DNA of 64,000 nt from Saprospiraceae bacterium (lineage in GTDB: Bacteria; Bacteroidota; Bacteroidia; Chitinophagales; Saprospiraceae), in assembly GCA_020628095.1 (NCBI GenBank), contig JAHDFP010000002.1, forward strand, positions 327,715 through 391,714. The letters are read 5' to 3'. Numbering within the stretch: the first letter of the stretch is position 1; each line of letters begins with the position of its first letter. The notes under the pieces are model-generated. The model was given only the letters and a program-made list of their open reading frames with translations, was not told the DNA's origin and searched no databases. This document shows, in pieces, positions 37,405 to 46,729 of the stretch. Both the position numbers and the translations under genes were made by a program.

Positions 37405-40095
37405 ATGATTCGATGCTGTTTCTTTTCGCTCTTGTTTATTCTTTTTGCAGGTAGTAGCCTGTCGCAAGGTTTTTTAAAAACAGAAGGTAAAGAAATAGTA
37501 GACGGACAAGGAGACCCCATCTTGCTAAGAGCTATGGGCTTGGGAGGATGGATGATACAGGAGGGGTATATGCTCAATACGGCAGATTTCGCCAGTGCAC
37601 AATTTGAAATAAAAGCGAAAATAGAAGAGCTTATTGGAAAGGAGGCGATGGAAGAGTTTTATGATCTGTGGCACGCTAACCATTGCAGGAAAATAGATGT
37701 AGACTCTATGAGTGCGTGGGGTTTTAACGCTGTGCGACTACCGATGCATTATAACCTTTTCACCTTACCCATAGAAGAAGAACCAGTGACAGGTCAGAAT
37801 ACATGGATAGAGAAAGGCTTCGTCATGACAGACAGTCTGCTCTCGTGGTGTGCCGCTAACGAAATGTATCTTATACTCGATCTACATGCCGCACCAGGAG
37901 GACAAGGTTATGACAAGGGCATCTCAGATTATGACGAGACCAAACCGTCATTATGGGAATTAAAGGCTAATAGAGACAAGGCGGTGGCCCTTTGGGGAAG
38001 ATTAGCGGAAAGATACAAGGACTCAGAATGGATAGCAGGCTACGACCTACTTAACGAACCCAATTGGGATTTGCCAGGTGGAACACTTTTGAGATCATTC
38101 TACGAAGAAGTAACGGAAGCGATACGTGCGGTGGATAATAATCATATCATTTTTATAGAAGGCAATTGGTTTGCAAATGATTTTACTGGATTGACTCCAC
38201 CCTGGGATGATAACATGGTCTATAGTCCACATAAGTATTGGTCATTCAATACAGAGAATGATCTCGACTGGATACTGCCAATGAGAGAAACTTATAACGT
38301 GCCGCTCTACTTTGGAGAAAGTGGAGAAAATAGTAATGTGTGGTTCCGAGACGCCATCAATTTGTTTGAATCCAATAATATAGGTTGGGCTTGGTGGCCA
38401 CTCAAAAAATTCCAATCTATCTCTTGCCCTTTATCTGTAAATCAAAGTTTTGGCTGGCAAGCTCTCTTGAATTATTGGAGAGGAAATGGTGCTAAACCTA
38501 CCGCAGAAAATGCCAAGACTTGGTTGTTTCAGATGGCGGATAATTTGAAATTAGAAAAATGTATTTACCGCAAAGATGTCACTGATGCTATGTTTCGTCA
38601 GGTAAGATCTGCTGAATCAAAACCCTATACACAACACACAGTTCCAGGAGTTATCCAATCTATAGATTATGATCTTGGTCGTGATGGTGTGGCCTACAAG
38701 GATGCACAAGTCGCAACATACCATATATCTAACGGCAGCTTTACGGCATGGAATAACGGATGGTTTTACCGCAATGATGGTGTGGATATAGATATAAGTC
38801 AAGATGGACAAAACTCTAACGAATATTGTGTTGCATGGACAGAAGAAGGAGAATGGCTGCAGTATGAGACGGAAGTATTGGAGGATGGCATATACAACAT
38901 AGAAATGCGGACGGCGACGGGTGATTTTGGTGGGCGCTTTCATTGGGCTGTCGATTCTACAGATTTGAGTATATCATATTTTGTGCCTTTTAGTGGTGAT
39001 TACCAGTCATGGCAGACTACGCTGGTAGAAAATGTACCGCTCAAGAAAGGAACTAGAAAGTTGCGTCTATATATAGATGGAACGGGATTTAATTTAGGCA
39101 ATATGACTTTCACAAGACAGGGTAGTCTGACGGACATACCAGCGTCCTATGTTACCTCATCTACTGTCAATGCTAATAGAATAAGAGTCAATATCAATAA
39201 AGAAATAGATCGCAGTTCTAATTATACCGAAGATGACTTTGCTGTATTGGTAAATGGAGAGATTGTAACTGTGACCGATGTAACTGTGGGGCAGGATGGC
39301 TACCATTTCCTGTTGGATTTAGATTATGATATGGATTTTACTCAGACTATAAAGGTGTCCTATTTTGGGACTGGTGTGTCGGCGTTAGATGGTACTCTAT
39401 TAGAGGGTTTTGCATTAAAAGATGTCACTAATAATTTACCAGAGTATTTTCTAATTCCTGGTAAGATAGAGGCTGAAGACTTTTATAATCAAAATGGAAT
39501 CCAACTAGAGGCAACGACAGATGATGGTGGTGGAGAAAATGTGGGATATCTTGATGTAGACGATTATATAGATTATGATGTATTTGTCACAGAAGCGGGA
39601 TTATATAATGTCTCTTTTCGCACGGCATCAGAAAGTGCTGGTGGTGGCTTAAAAGTCCAACTTATAAATGATCAAGGTGTCGTATCTGACAGGCAAACAT
39701 TTGAGTTTCCTTCCACGGGTGGATGGCAATCATGGGAGACAACGACGGGAGAACTGATTTTGCCTGAGGGTAGAACGACTCTGAGACTTCTTATCACAGA
39801 AGCTTTATTCAATATCAACTGGATGAGTTTTGATTTTCTTACCAGCTCAGATCAAATTACAGACTTCCCACTAACGCTATCGCCTAACCCGACGGCCTCC
39901 ATAATTAATATAATAGGGGATGTGAATATAGATATGGATGCCCTTCAAGTATATGATATGAATGGTCGCCTATGTCAAGACTATTCCGTAGTAAGCAGAG
40001 ATCAAATAGATGTATCTAATCTTACTAATGGTGTTTACACCCTTCTTATAAAAAGTAAGGAAAGGTCTGTTATCAAAAAGTTCGTCAAAATCTAA
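37405..40095 (+). CDS. GH5 glycosidase with two CBM6 domains and T9SS sorting domain
   Basis: An 896-residue protein with a signal peptide (1-21). The GH5 catalytic domain (about 25-380) has acid/base Glu218 in DLLNEPN and nucleophile Glu305 in LYFGESGE. The layout (RAMGLGGWMIQEGYM, ILDLHAAPGGQG) resembles exo-beta-1,3-glucanase/beta-1,6-glucanase type GH5 enzymes. CBM6-like domains lie at ~412-570 and ~682-811 (KIEAEDF, GENVGYLDVDDYIDYDV). An Ig-like region separates them, and a T9SS type A tail spans ~820-896 (LSPNPTASIINI ... VIKKFVKI). GH16 and GH3 are lipoproteins, but this enzyme leaves by T9SS, so it may be released or attached differently. The start is 3 bp after the GH3 stop, with GAGG overlapping that stop. 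Its own stop overlaps that of the minus-strand GNAT gene. Confidence 0.9.
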   Translation: MIRCCFFSLLFILFAGSSLSQGFLKTEGKEIVDGQGDPILLRAMGLGGWMIQEGYMLNTADFASAQFEIKAKIEELIGKEAMEEFYDLWHANHCRKIDVDSMSAWGFNAVRLPMHYNLFTLPIEEEPVTGQNTWIEKGFVMTDSLLSWCAANEMYLILDLHAAPGGQGYDKGISDYDETKPSLWELKANRDKAVALWGRLAERYKDSEWIAGYDLLNEPNWDLPGGTLLRSFYEEVTEAIRAVDNNHIIFIEGNWFANDFTGLTPPWDDNMVYSPHKYWSFNTENDLDWILPMRETYNVPLYFGESGENSNVWFRDAINLFESNNIGWAWWPLKKFQSISCPLSVNQSFGWQALLNYWRGNGAKPTAENAKTWLFQMADNLKLEKCIYRKDVTDAMFRQVRSAESKPYTQHTVPGVIQSIDYDLGRDGVAYKDAQVATYHISNGSFTAWNNGWFYRNDGVDIDISQDGQNSNEYCVAWTEEGEWLQYETEVLEDGIYNIEMRTATGDFGGRFHWAVDSTDLSISYFVPFSGDYQSWQTTLVENVPLKKGTRKLRLYIDGTGFNLGNMTFTRQGSLTDIPASYVTSSTVNANRIRVNINKEIDRSSNYTEDDFAVLVNGEIVTVTDVTVGQDGYHFLLDLDYDMDFTQTIKVSYFGTGVSALDGTLLEGFALKDVTNNLPEYFLIPGKIEAEDFYNQNGIQLEATTDDGGGENVGYLDVDDYIDYDVFVTEAGLYNVSFRTASESAGGGLKVQLINDQGVVSDRQTFEFPSTGGWQSWETTTGELILPEGRTTLRLLITEALFNINWMSFDFLTSSDQITDFPLTLSPNPTASIINIIGDVNIDMDALQVYDMNGRLCQDYSVVSRDQIDVSNLTNGVYTLLIKSKERSVIKKFVKI

Positions 40096-40610
40096 GGAGC
40101 CATATATAGAAGCAAATCTTCATCATCATTGGGTATCCTAATAGTATCTACATAACGAAGACCTAATTTTTCCAATAACTTTTGTGAGGAGATATTCTCT
40201 TTAGTGGTAATCGCTTTGACTATCTTAATATTGAACACGTTATGTGCGGCATCCATTATTTTCGTTGCTGCTTCGTGGGCATACCCTTTTCTTTCGTATT
40301 CAGGTAGCAAAGCAAATCCGATATCTATTCCTTCTAACCCAGGTCTATCATAGAGACCAACTGCTCCTACTTTTGTTTTATCGGATTTTCTAGTAATAGT
40401 GTAATTAGAGAATCCATGCTTCACCAGTTGAGGGGTGATTTTGGATTTTATATATTCCTTGGCGTCTTTCAGGTTGTATACATTTCTATCACCGATATAT
40501 TTTAGCCAGGTCGGCGAATTAAGAAGCTCCAGCATAAAAGATGCATCGTCTACCGACGTCGGTGTAATAAAGAGTCTTTCTGTCTCGAAAGAAATCGGTT
40601 TTTCTTTCAT
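40092..40610 (-). CDS. GNAT-family N-acetyltransferase (RimJ/RimL type)
   Basis: A 172-residue protein, typical for the family. It starts with FETERLFITPTSVDDASFMLELLNSP, the standard N-terminus of RimJ/RimL-like enzymes. The acetyl-CoA-binding motif is around GIDIGFALLPEYERKGYAHEA, and the conserved ITTKENISSQKLLEKLGLRY follows near the end. It transfers an acetyl group from acetyl-CoA to an amine; the substrate is unknown. The gene is convergent with the GH5 gene and shares CTAA at 40092-40095 with its stop, leaving no room for a terminator. Confidence 0.9.
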   Translation of the reverse strand: MKEKPISFETERLFITPTSVDDASFMLELLNSPTWLKYIGDRNVYNLKDAKEYIKSKITPQLVKHGFSNYTITRKSDKTKVGAVGLYDRPGLEGIDIGFALLPEYERKGYAHEAATKIMDAAHNVFNIKIVKAITTKENISSQKLLEKLGLRYVDTIRIPNDDEDLLLYMAP

Positions 40611-40723
40611 GTTTTAGAAAATTACAATAGACTGACGGTGGTTATTTATATTTCATAATCATCAACTTTACGCACTGGTTATTTTGCTCTAAAGTGGTGT
40701 CGATTATTCCGCCAGAAGTTCAT

Positions 40724-43700
40724 TTATCGGACTATGGTAATATTACCGTGTTTGACTTTTGATACGCCATTGATACTGTAGACTATGCGATATACATAAA
40801 CTCCAACCTCTACTAACTTCTGATCTTTTCGACCATCCCAGCCAGAGACATTAACAGATTCTTGGTGGACAATATTTCCCCACTTATCGAAAATGCTCAA
40901 ATCATCAATTACGAGCTCAACATCCGATGATACTAATGGCATGAAAGTATTATTAATCGTACCCTGATCATTAGGATCAAAAATTGTCGGTAAATAGACT
41001 TCAGGTTCTGGCTCGGATACGACAGATACATTCACTATAATTTCAGTCAATATGAGACATCCTTGATCATCCTCGACAGTTACCGTATAGGTTGTTGTCT
41101 CCTCAGGTTGGGCCGTAACGATCTCGCAGTCACTACAGTCAAGACTCGAGTTAGGCAACCAAGTAACTGACAGAGGGCTAAATGATAAGCCCAGATCAAT
41201 TGTTATAGATTCACCCTGCGTGATATCGAAAGGTCCAATTGGATTAATACTCTGTGCACTTTCAGATATAATGGATATAGCTTCTGATAATTCGCAACCA
41301 TTGCTGTCCTTTATGGTTACTAAATAGTTGCCAGTAGATAGCCCCTCATATATTTGATCTGCGGAGAACGTAACACCATCTATAGATACGGTATATGGCA
41401 TTGCGCCACCAGAGATGTTAATGACTTCGATCACTCCTCCATCAGTTGCACCGCATGGAATATTTGTTTGCATGATCTCGAAGCTTAATTCTTCTGGTGC
41501 CGTAAGTGTTATTGAGGCTTCGTCTGTACAATCGTTATCATCTGTAACGGTGACGGTATAATCTCCTGCGACTATTCCAGTTAGTTGAGCGTCACTTTCG
41601 CCATTATCCCAGAGGTAGTTGTAGCTTGCTGTACCGCCTTGAGCAGATGCGGATATGTCTCCTGTCTCTCCAGAGCATAATATATCCAGTTCTACTTCGA
41701 CAGTCGTTGTCAATGGATCTGGTTGGATAATTACAAATGATTCTATAGCGACCTCAATGGTATTTCCATCGAGAATTATTACTTGGTAATTACCTGCATC
41801 TAAATTCTCAAAAGAAATAGTTTCATTATTAGAGATGCTGCCGATCTGGTTATAACCATTATCACCTATGACCGAGTAAGAATAATTATCTGCATTCATC
41901 GAGGATATAGAAAACTCCAAATTTCCCGTATTGTCTTGATAACATGATAAGTCATTCCAGACCACGGATAGGGATACATCACATGGTGTTATCTCTACCT
42001 GAGTCTGTATAATGCTATCGCAGCCATTCGCATTAGATAAGGTGTCCAGGACTAATGATTGATTATATATGTATTCATCTATGACGAAAACACTATCACC
42101 TGGGCAAATGGTACTTACGTTTTCTGTAAGAGGCGTCTCAGCGAAAAATAGTAGATCAATGCTAAGGATAGAATCGCATCCATTGATACTTTGCATGGTC
42201 TCGATGCCAGTAGGTGTGCTAATGTCGTAAGTGTTTCCATTAACTACTATGGACTCATCAGGACATAGCTCAGGGCTAATAGGTGTAACAATCGCTCGTA
42301 CAAAAGATAAGTTTACTTCTAGAATGCTATCACACCCATTAACTGATTGTAATACTTCTGTACCTGTATTGTTGTTTTCATCATATACATGACCATTTAT
42401 AATTACTGATTCTCCCTCGCAATATTGATCATTGATAGGTGTGGTTATGGCCTGTACGAATGAGAGGTTGATGTCAAGAATACTATCACATCCGCTTGCG
42501 GATTGTAATATTTCTATACCTACTGGATTATTTTCATCGTAGGTGTTCCCATTAAGGACTAAAGATTGTCCTGCACATAGCTCATCTGTTACAGGGGTAT
42601 TTATAGCTTGTACGAAAGATAGATTGATGTCTAATATACTGTCGCAACCTGATGTGGATTGTAATATTTCCATTCCAGTTGCATTGGACTCGCTATATGT
42701 ATTGCCATTAAACACTAAGGTCTCACCAGTACATAACTCTTCGTTGATAGGCGTCATAATAGATTGTACGAACGAAATATTAATATCCAAGATGCTATCA
42801 CAACCACTGACAGATTGCAAGATCTCCGAGCCGGTCGTATTACTTTGGTCGTACGTCGTACCGTTAATAACTACAGACTGACCATCACATAGTTCTTCGT
42901 TAACGGGAGTGGTGATGGATTGTACAAATGTCAAGTCTACAGTGATCAAACTATCACAGCCAGCGACACTAGTCAACATCTCTTGGCCCGTAGGATTATT
43001 TTCGTCATAAGTTCTTCCATTGACCACGCGGAAATCTCCAGTACATAATTCTTCTATGATATCCGTATTGATGGCACTTGTAAAAGAAAGGTCCACAGTA
43101 ATTATACTATCACAGCCATTGCTTCCAGTCAGCGTCTCCACACCAGTACTATTATTTTCGTCGTAAGTTCTTCCATTGACTGTAAGGGATTGGCCCTGGC
43201 ACAAGGCATCATCTATAAGAATATTTTCTTCTTGTAAAAATCTTAGTTCTATCGTCACTATACTATCACAACCGTTAAGGTCTCTTAGTACTTCTCTACC
43301 TGATGGATTAGAGCTGTCATAACGAGTTCCATTGATTACTATGGATTCATTTTGGCAATACTCTTCTTCTACTAGTTCTTCTTGTATGTCATAGAATTGC
43401 AACTCTATATAGGAGGTATCATTTTCGCAGGGTGCGTTATTTCTTACAACATATTCGAATCTATAACTTCCCGTCAGACCCCTTAGATCTAAGTCAGAAC
43501 CATTCAATCCACCACTACCATCTATATCATTCCATTGACCATTTGTACTAGCACTACTAGCTAAATACAAACTGAGATCTACCGTCCCATTGCCAGGACA
43601 AGTTGTCAAAAAACCATCACCACCAGCAGATCTTGCTTGGCTTATGATGACATCTACTGTATCGGAGGTAGTCGGACAATTTATATCATTAAGGAGATTA

Positions 43701-44872
43701 AGGATATATTCTCCATCTGTATTGACATCCAGAAATTTGCCGTAGCTGGTATCTCTTCCATAGACCCATTGATAAGTATAGCTTCTGTTATCATTCGTCG
43801 GAATGAAGGCTTCTAATCTCACATCTTCATCACACAATCTGATGGTCCGTGAGCTAGTTTCGTTGATTTGAGCTACTGATATTTGTCCAAGTTCTATATA
43901 TACCTCAGCTTCTTGAGCACAGGTGGTTGTTTCGTCTATGACCTGTAGGGTATAATCCCCAGTAAGCTGTGGAGCAATGCGCGGTCTTTGTGATATACTG
44001 TTGTCTGGATAAGTCCAGATATATTCATAACCGGGGACATTGGTGTTGCCATTAATTATAGCCTCTAGGTCTTGGACATTATCTATATCGCATATTTTGA
44101 GAGTGTCTGATGCATTTATTTCAAGATCAAAACTGGGATAGCTATATACCTCTATATTATCAAAGCCAGTACAACCATTTTCATCTGTTACAATTAGCTC
44201 GTAGCGACCTTCTATTACATTATCTAGTATCTGACCTGATCCAGACAGTGTTCCACTCCAATCATAAGCAATAAAATCATCAGGACCTATAAGGGACGTA
44301 GTTTCTCCTTCGCAGATTTCTACAAAGTCCTCTAAGTCTATTTCTGGCCCAAGCAATTCATAATTTACCGTCATACAGACTTCTATACTTGCGCTATAAA
44401 GCCCATCGGTAATTAACCTTTGAGTACATAAGGGGTCCCAAAGAAAATTAGATATCGCAACGAGATCAAAGCCTATCACATCGCCTGGATTGTAAGTATC
44501 GTTGAGATTAGATAGGATAGGTTCTTGTACACCGCCATTTTCCCATATCGTACCACAACTAGCAGGAGAATTAGTTCCACAATTGAGAAAAACATTGGTA
44601 TATATACCTTCGAGACAATCATTGACTGCCGGACTATCGCTAAAATCTACAGTAAATTCTATAGACTCTATTCGATTACATTCATCTGGCGTGTCTGGGA
44701 TCTCAAAATCAAACTGATAAGCTTCACTTAGATCCGACACTGGAGCCCAATTTTTGCGGTCCAGTTCGACTACGGCTTGAGAGTTGCCTTGACATTCTAT
44801 ATATGGTGGTAATTGGGAATATGTAATACACACACAACCAAGGGCGAGTAAAAATGTCAATATTAATTTCAT
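40724..44872 (-). CDS. Repeat-rich cell-surface protein with T9SS type B (gliding-type) sorting domain
   Basis: I start at 44872, because MKLILTFLLALGCVCITYSQ is a clear signal peptide; an upstream in-frame ATG (44965) would add 31 hydrophilic residues. The product has 1382 residues. N-terminal Ig-like modules (about 30-500, for example VTDENGCTGFDNIEV) are followed by eight 52-residue tandem repeats at 504-919 and a ninth, diverged one. SprB-like modules lie at about 960-1200 (YLWDNGESDAQLTGI), then a type B sorting domain at about 1290-1382 (YLPTIFDPND, FDKWGNIVHQE, WDGRK, GVYVYRI, KHGNITIVR). Type B domains are usually linked to PorV-independent or SprF-partnered surface display. It is divergent from the exosortase locus. 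Confidence 0.87.
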   Translation of the reverse strand: MKLILTFLLALGCVCITYSQLPPYIECQGNSQAVVELDRKNWAPVSDLSEAYQFDFEIPDTPDECNRIESIEFTVDFSDSPAVNDCLEGIYTNVFLNCGTNSPASCGTIWENGGVQEPILSNLNDTYNPGDVIGFDLVAISNFLWDPLCTQRLITDGLYSASIEVCMTVNYELLGPEIDLEDFVEICEGETTSLIGPDDFIAYDWSGTLSGSGQILDNVIEGRYELIVTDENGCTGFDNIEVYSYPSFDLEINASDTLKICDIDNVQDLEAIINGNTNVPGYEYIWTYPDNSISQRPRIAPQLTGDYTLQVIDETTTCAQEAEVYIELGQISVAQINETSSRTIRLCDEDVRLEAFIPTNDNRSYTYQWVYGRDTSYGKFLDVNTDGEYILNLLNDINCPTTSDTVDVIISQARSAGGDGFLTTCPGNGTVDLSLYLASSASTNGQWNDIDGSGGLNGSDLDLRGLTGSYRFEYVVRNNAPCENDTSYIELQFYDIQEELVEEEYCQNESIVINGTRYDSSNPSGREVLRDLNGCDSIVTIELRFLQEENILIDDALCQGQSLTVNGRTYDENNSTGVETLTGSNGCDSIITVDLSFTSAINTDIIEELCTGDFRVVNGRTYDENNPTGQEMLTSVAGCDSLITVDLTFVQSITTPVNEELCDGQSVVINGTTYDQSNTTGSEILQSVSGCDSILDINISFVQSIMTPINEELCTGETLVFNGNTYSESNATGMEILQSTSGCDSILDINLSFVQAINTPVTDELCAGQSLVLNGNTYDENNPVGIEILQSASGCDSILDINLSFVQAITTPINDQYCEGESVIINGHVYDENNNTGTEVLQSVNGCDSILEVNLSFVRAIVTPISPELCPDESIVVNGNTYDISTPTGIETMQSINGCDSILSIDLLFFAETPLTENVSTICPGDSVFVIDEYIYNQSLVLDTLSNANGCDSIIQTQVEITPCDVSLSVVWNDLSCYQDNTGNLEFSISSMNADNYSYSVIGDNGYNQIGSISNNETISFENLDAGNYQVIILDGNTIEVAIESFVIIQPDPLTTTVEVELDILCSGETGDISASAQGGTASYNYLWDNGESDAQLTGIVAGDYTVTVTDDNDCTDEASITLTAPEELSFEIMQTNIPCGATDGGVIEVINISGGAMPYTVSIDGVTFSADQIYEGLSTGNYLVTIKDSNGCELSEAISIISESAQSINPIGPFDITQGESITIDLGLSFSPLSVTWLPNSSLDCSDCEIVTAQPEETTTYTVTVEDDQGCLILTEIIVNVSVVSEPEPEVYLPTIFDPNDQGTINNTFMPLVSSDVELVIDDLSIFDKWGNIVHQESVNVSGWDGRKDQKLVEVGVYVYRIVYSINGVSKVKHGNITIVR
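42116..43363 (-). repeat. Eight 156-bp (52-residue) tandem repeats with GCDSI core
   Basis: Each unit runs E-L-C-x-G-x-S-x-V-x-N-G-x-T-Y, then D/S-E-N-x-x-G, then L-Q-S-x-x-G-C-D-S-I and an I-x-L-S-F-V-Q strand. The first Cys codon recurs at exact multiples of 156 bp (43355, 43199 ... 42263), so there is no indel in eight units. A ninth, diverged unit follows at about 41980-42115, shifted by one codon. Two Cys per unit could form an intra-unit disulfide. Confidence 0.9.
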
Positions 44873-44992
44873 GTTATGTAAATTATTATTTTTTACAAAC
44901 TTTGATTGAATCACTAAAAAATAATTTTTATTCCCTATTTTGCCGTCTGAATTTACATTACTCAATAAAATAAATCACTCAATCTCAGTGTT

Positions 44993-45811
44993 ATGAAATC
45001 GACACACAAATTTTTTCTTTTTGCCTTGATGATTGTGACTTCCTTCAGTCTCAATGCTCAGTTGGTCCCAGGCATAACAATTTATGATAACGCTACTCTT
45101 GGACCTAATATATTGGAAAACGGAAGTTTTGAAGATTATGCTGTAGGGCCTGCTCCTTATTGTGGCTTTGGTTGTGGACCAGGATGGTGTCATTTTGGAG
45201 GTTGCCAAAGTGTATTTATCACTGATGCCAATGATGTAATCTGCAACTTTGGTGGATTCACAGCAGTACCTGCTCCTGTACCTGTAGATGGTGCAAAAGC
45301 ACTTAAGATGTTTGGAGATTTTGGAAATGGTGGATTTTCCGTAACTGGAACATTCTCTAATCCTAACATTCCTATCAAGCCAGGCGTCGCATATCAGACT
45401 TCTTGCTATATGTATTCTCCGACTGAGGCATATTGTCCTGGAGATCACATTGGTACAACTGATAACTTTGCAGAAATTCACTTAGAATTTAAAGATGCTG
45501 CTGGTAACTTAATAGAATATATTAACGCAGATGTATTTACTGGTGCTAATGCTAATGGAGAATGGCAAGAATTTACTGCGGCTGGTATCGCTCCTTCTAA
45601 TGCGGCCTTTGCGACAGTAATTGTTCTTTTCTTGCAGCCTTCTAATCAAGGAGGAGCAGTTTTCTTTGATGGTGTGCAATTAAACGAAGTAAGATTCCCT
45701 AATGCTCCTACATTGGGCGAGTGGGGTATACTTAACTTAGGATTAATTCTACTTATCATCGGTATAGTAGCTATCAGACAGGTGTCAATATCAAGAGCGA
45801 AAGTCGCTTAA
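44993..45811 (+). CDS. Secreted protein with IPTLxxWG-type CTERM sorting tail
   Basis: A 272-residue protein with a signal peptide (about 1-22, ending LNAQ). A Cys-rich segment (about 57-85: CGFGCGPGWCHFGGC) leads into a beta-sandwich region like carbohydrate-binding or galactose-binding domains (NILENGSFEDY, ALKMFGDFG, GEWQEFTAAGIAPSNA, VFFDGVQLNEV). The last 38 residues are a textbook tripartite tail: APTLGEWG at 238-245, a hydrophobic helix (LGLILLIIGIVAI) and a short basic end (RQVSISRAKVA). This motif is the known recognition signal of exosortase H, whose gene lies 316 bp downstream in the same direction. It is presumably cleaved and handed over at the membrane; its own function is unknown. 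It carries no T9SS tail. Confidence 0.88.
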   Translation: MKSTHKFFLFALMIVTSFSLNAQLVPGITIYDNATLGPNILENGSFEDYAVGPAPYCGFGCGPGWCHFGGCQSVFITDANDVICNFGGFTAVPAPVPVDGAKALKMFGDFGNGGFSVTGTFSNPNIPIKPGVAYQTSCYMYSPTEAYCPGDHIGTTDNFAEIHLEFKDAAGNLIEYINADVFTGANANGEWQEFTAAGIAPSNAAFATVIVLFLQPSNQGGAVFFDGVQLNEVRFPNAPTLGEWGILNLGLILLIIGIVAIRQVSISRAKVA

Positions 45812-45856
45812 GAAAAAGATATATATATAAATCCACCCACTAACTGATTTGTATTT

Positions 45857-46102
45857 ATGAAGAATGCTCAAGCTGTGGAGGACACAGAGAAAAATCTGAT
45901 TCGTTTTGAGGCCTTTGGTCTTCAATTTGAGATAGATAAGAAAAGATGGCTTTTCTACTCTCTGATTTCTCTTCTAGGTTTGAGCATTCTTTTATTAGTA
46001 TCTACAGTATTCTTTGAGTACGAAATGACCAATGCGGATCTACCAGGTGGATTTGTATTTGGTATTTTGCTGGGCTGCTTTCTCCATTTGCTGCTAGATT
46101 AG
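45857..46102 (+). CDS. Small membrane protein in exosortase locus
   Basis: An 81-residue protein starting 45 bp after the CTERM protein and ending 24 bp before the exosortase start. A polar N-terminus (about 1-30) precedes two hydrophobic helices: LFYSLISLLGLSILLLVSTVF (split here only by description, residues ~32-52) and GGFVFGILLGCFLHLLL (about 64-80). I do not recognise a family. Its position suggests a helper of sorting or of the substrate's export, which is inference from order only. Confidence 0.6.
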   Translation: MKNAQAVEDTEKNLIRFEAFGLQFEIDKKRWLFYSLISLLGLSILLLVSTVFFEYEMTNADLPGGFVFGILLGCFLHLLLD

Positions 46103-46126
46103 TGGCTTCCAATCTTACAGCATAAA

Positions 46127-46729
46127 GTGGCAAAAAAATCAAAGAAAAAAAACAGCCCTTCCGATAAGGACTCAGCTTCTAAAGCTCAAAGCTTCTCTGC
46201 GAAATCTCCAGAAGAAAAAAAGCTCAAACGAAAATTCTTTATCTATACAGCTTTTGTTGTCATTTTTTCTTTGATATTGTTCGGTATCACTAATCAAAAA
46301 TGGTTTAACTCTACTTCTGCTCAGATCAATGAGTTCTATGCCCATATTTCTAGCTTCGTCATGAATATATTCGGTGCTGGAATGAAAGTAATAGATCAAA
46401 ACATAGGAAACGAAAGATTTACTATGTCCCTGAAAAAGGGATGCGATGCACTGGCTCCTATGATTCTATATACAGTATCTATTGCTACTTTTCCAGTGGC
46501 ATTCAGGCATAAGTGGAAAGCGATACTTACGGGAATTTTGGCTCTTTCTCTTTTGAATATTGTTAGGATAACGACGCTATCCTTAATTGGTCAATATTCT
46601 TCTGCGGGTGTATTTGACTTCTTTCATGAGACGGTTTGGCAGATTGCCTTTATCATATTCACTATAATTTTATTATTGAGATGGCTTGGTTCTTTACTAA
46701 AAATGGAATCCCATGACCAAGCTCAATAA
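46127..46729 (+). CDS. xrtH: Exosortase, XrtH-like
   Basis: A 200-residue multi-pass membrane protein, close to the size of compact exosortases. The start is a GTG; no ATG is nearby. A Lys/Ser-rich cytoplasmic N-terminus (1-36) is followed by about five hydrophobic helices. The exosortase/archaeosortase catalytic triad can be read directly: Cys106 in KKGCDALAP, Arg147 in LLNIVRI and His167 in FDFFHETVWQ. Exosortases are transpeptidase-like enzymes that cleave CTERM tails at the membrane. The linked IPTLxxWG-type tail makes the H subtype most likely. The end overlaps the next gene by 17 bp, implying translational coupling. Confidence 0.88.
   Translation: MAKKSKKKNSPSDKDSASKAQSFSAKSPEEKKLKRKFFIYTAFVVIFSLILFGITNQKWFNSTSAQINEFYAHISSFVMNIFGAGMKVIDQNIGNERFTMSLKKGCDALAPMILYTVSIATFPVAFRHKWKAILTGILALSLLNIVRITTLSLIGQYSSAGVFDFFHETVWQIAFIIFTIILLLRWLGSLLKMESHDQAQ

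Noticed and set aside
42116..43363. Regular repeats that might be taken for a CRISPR array
   Set aside because: They are 156-bp in-frame coding repeats with diverged copies and no spacer structure.
44873..44965. Upstream ATG of the type B T9SS protein
   Set aside because: The added 31 residues are hydrophilic and precede a clear signal peptide; this DNA is better read as the divergent promoter region of the exosortase locus, though no exact consensus box was found there.
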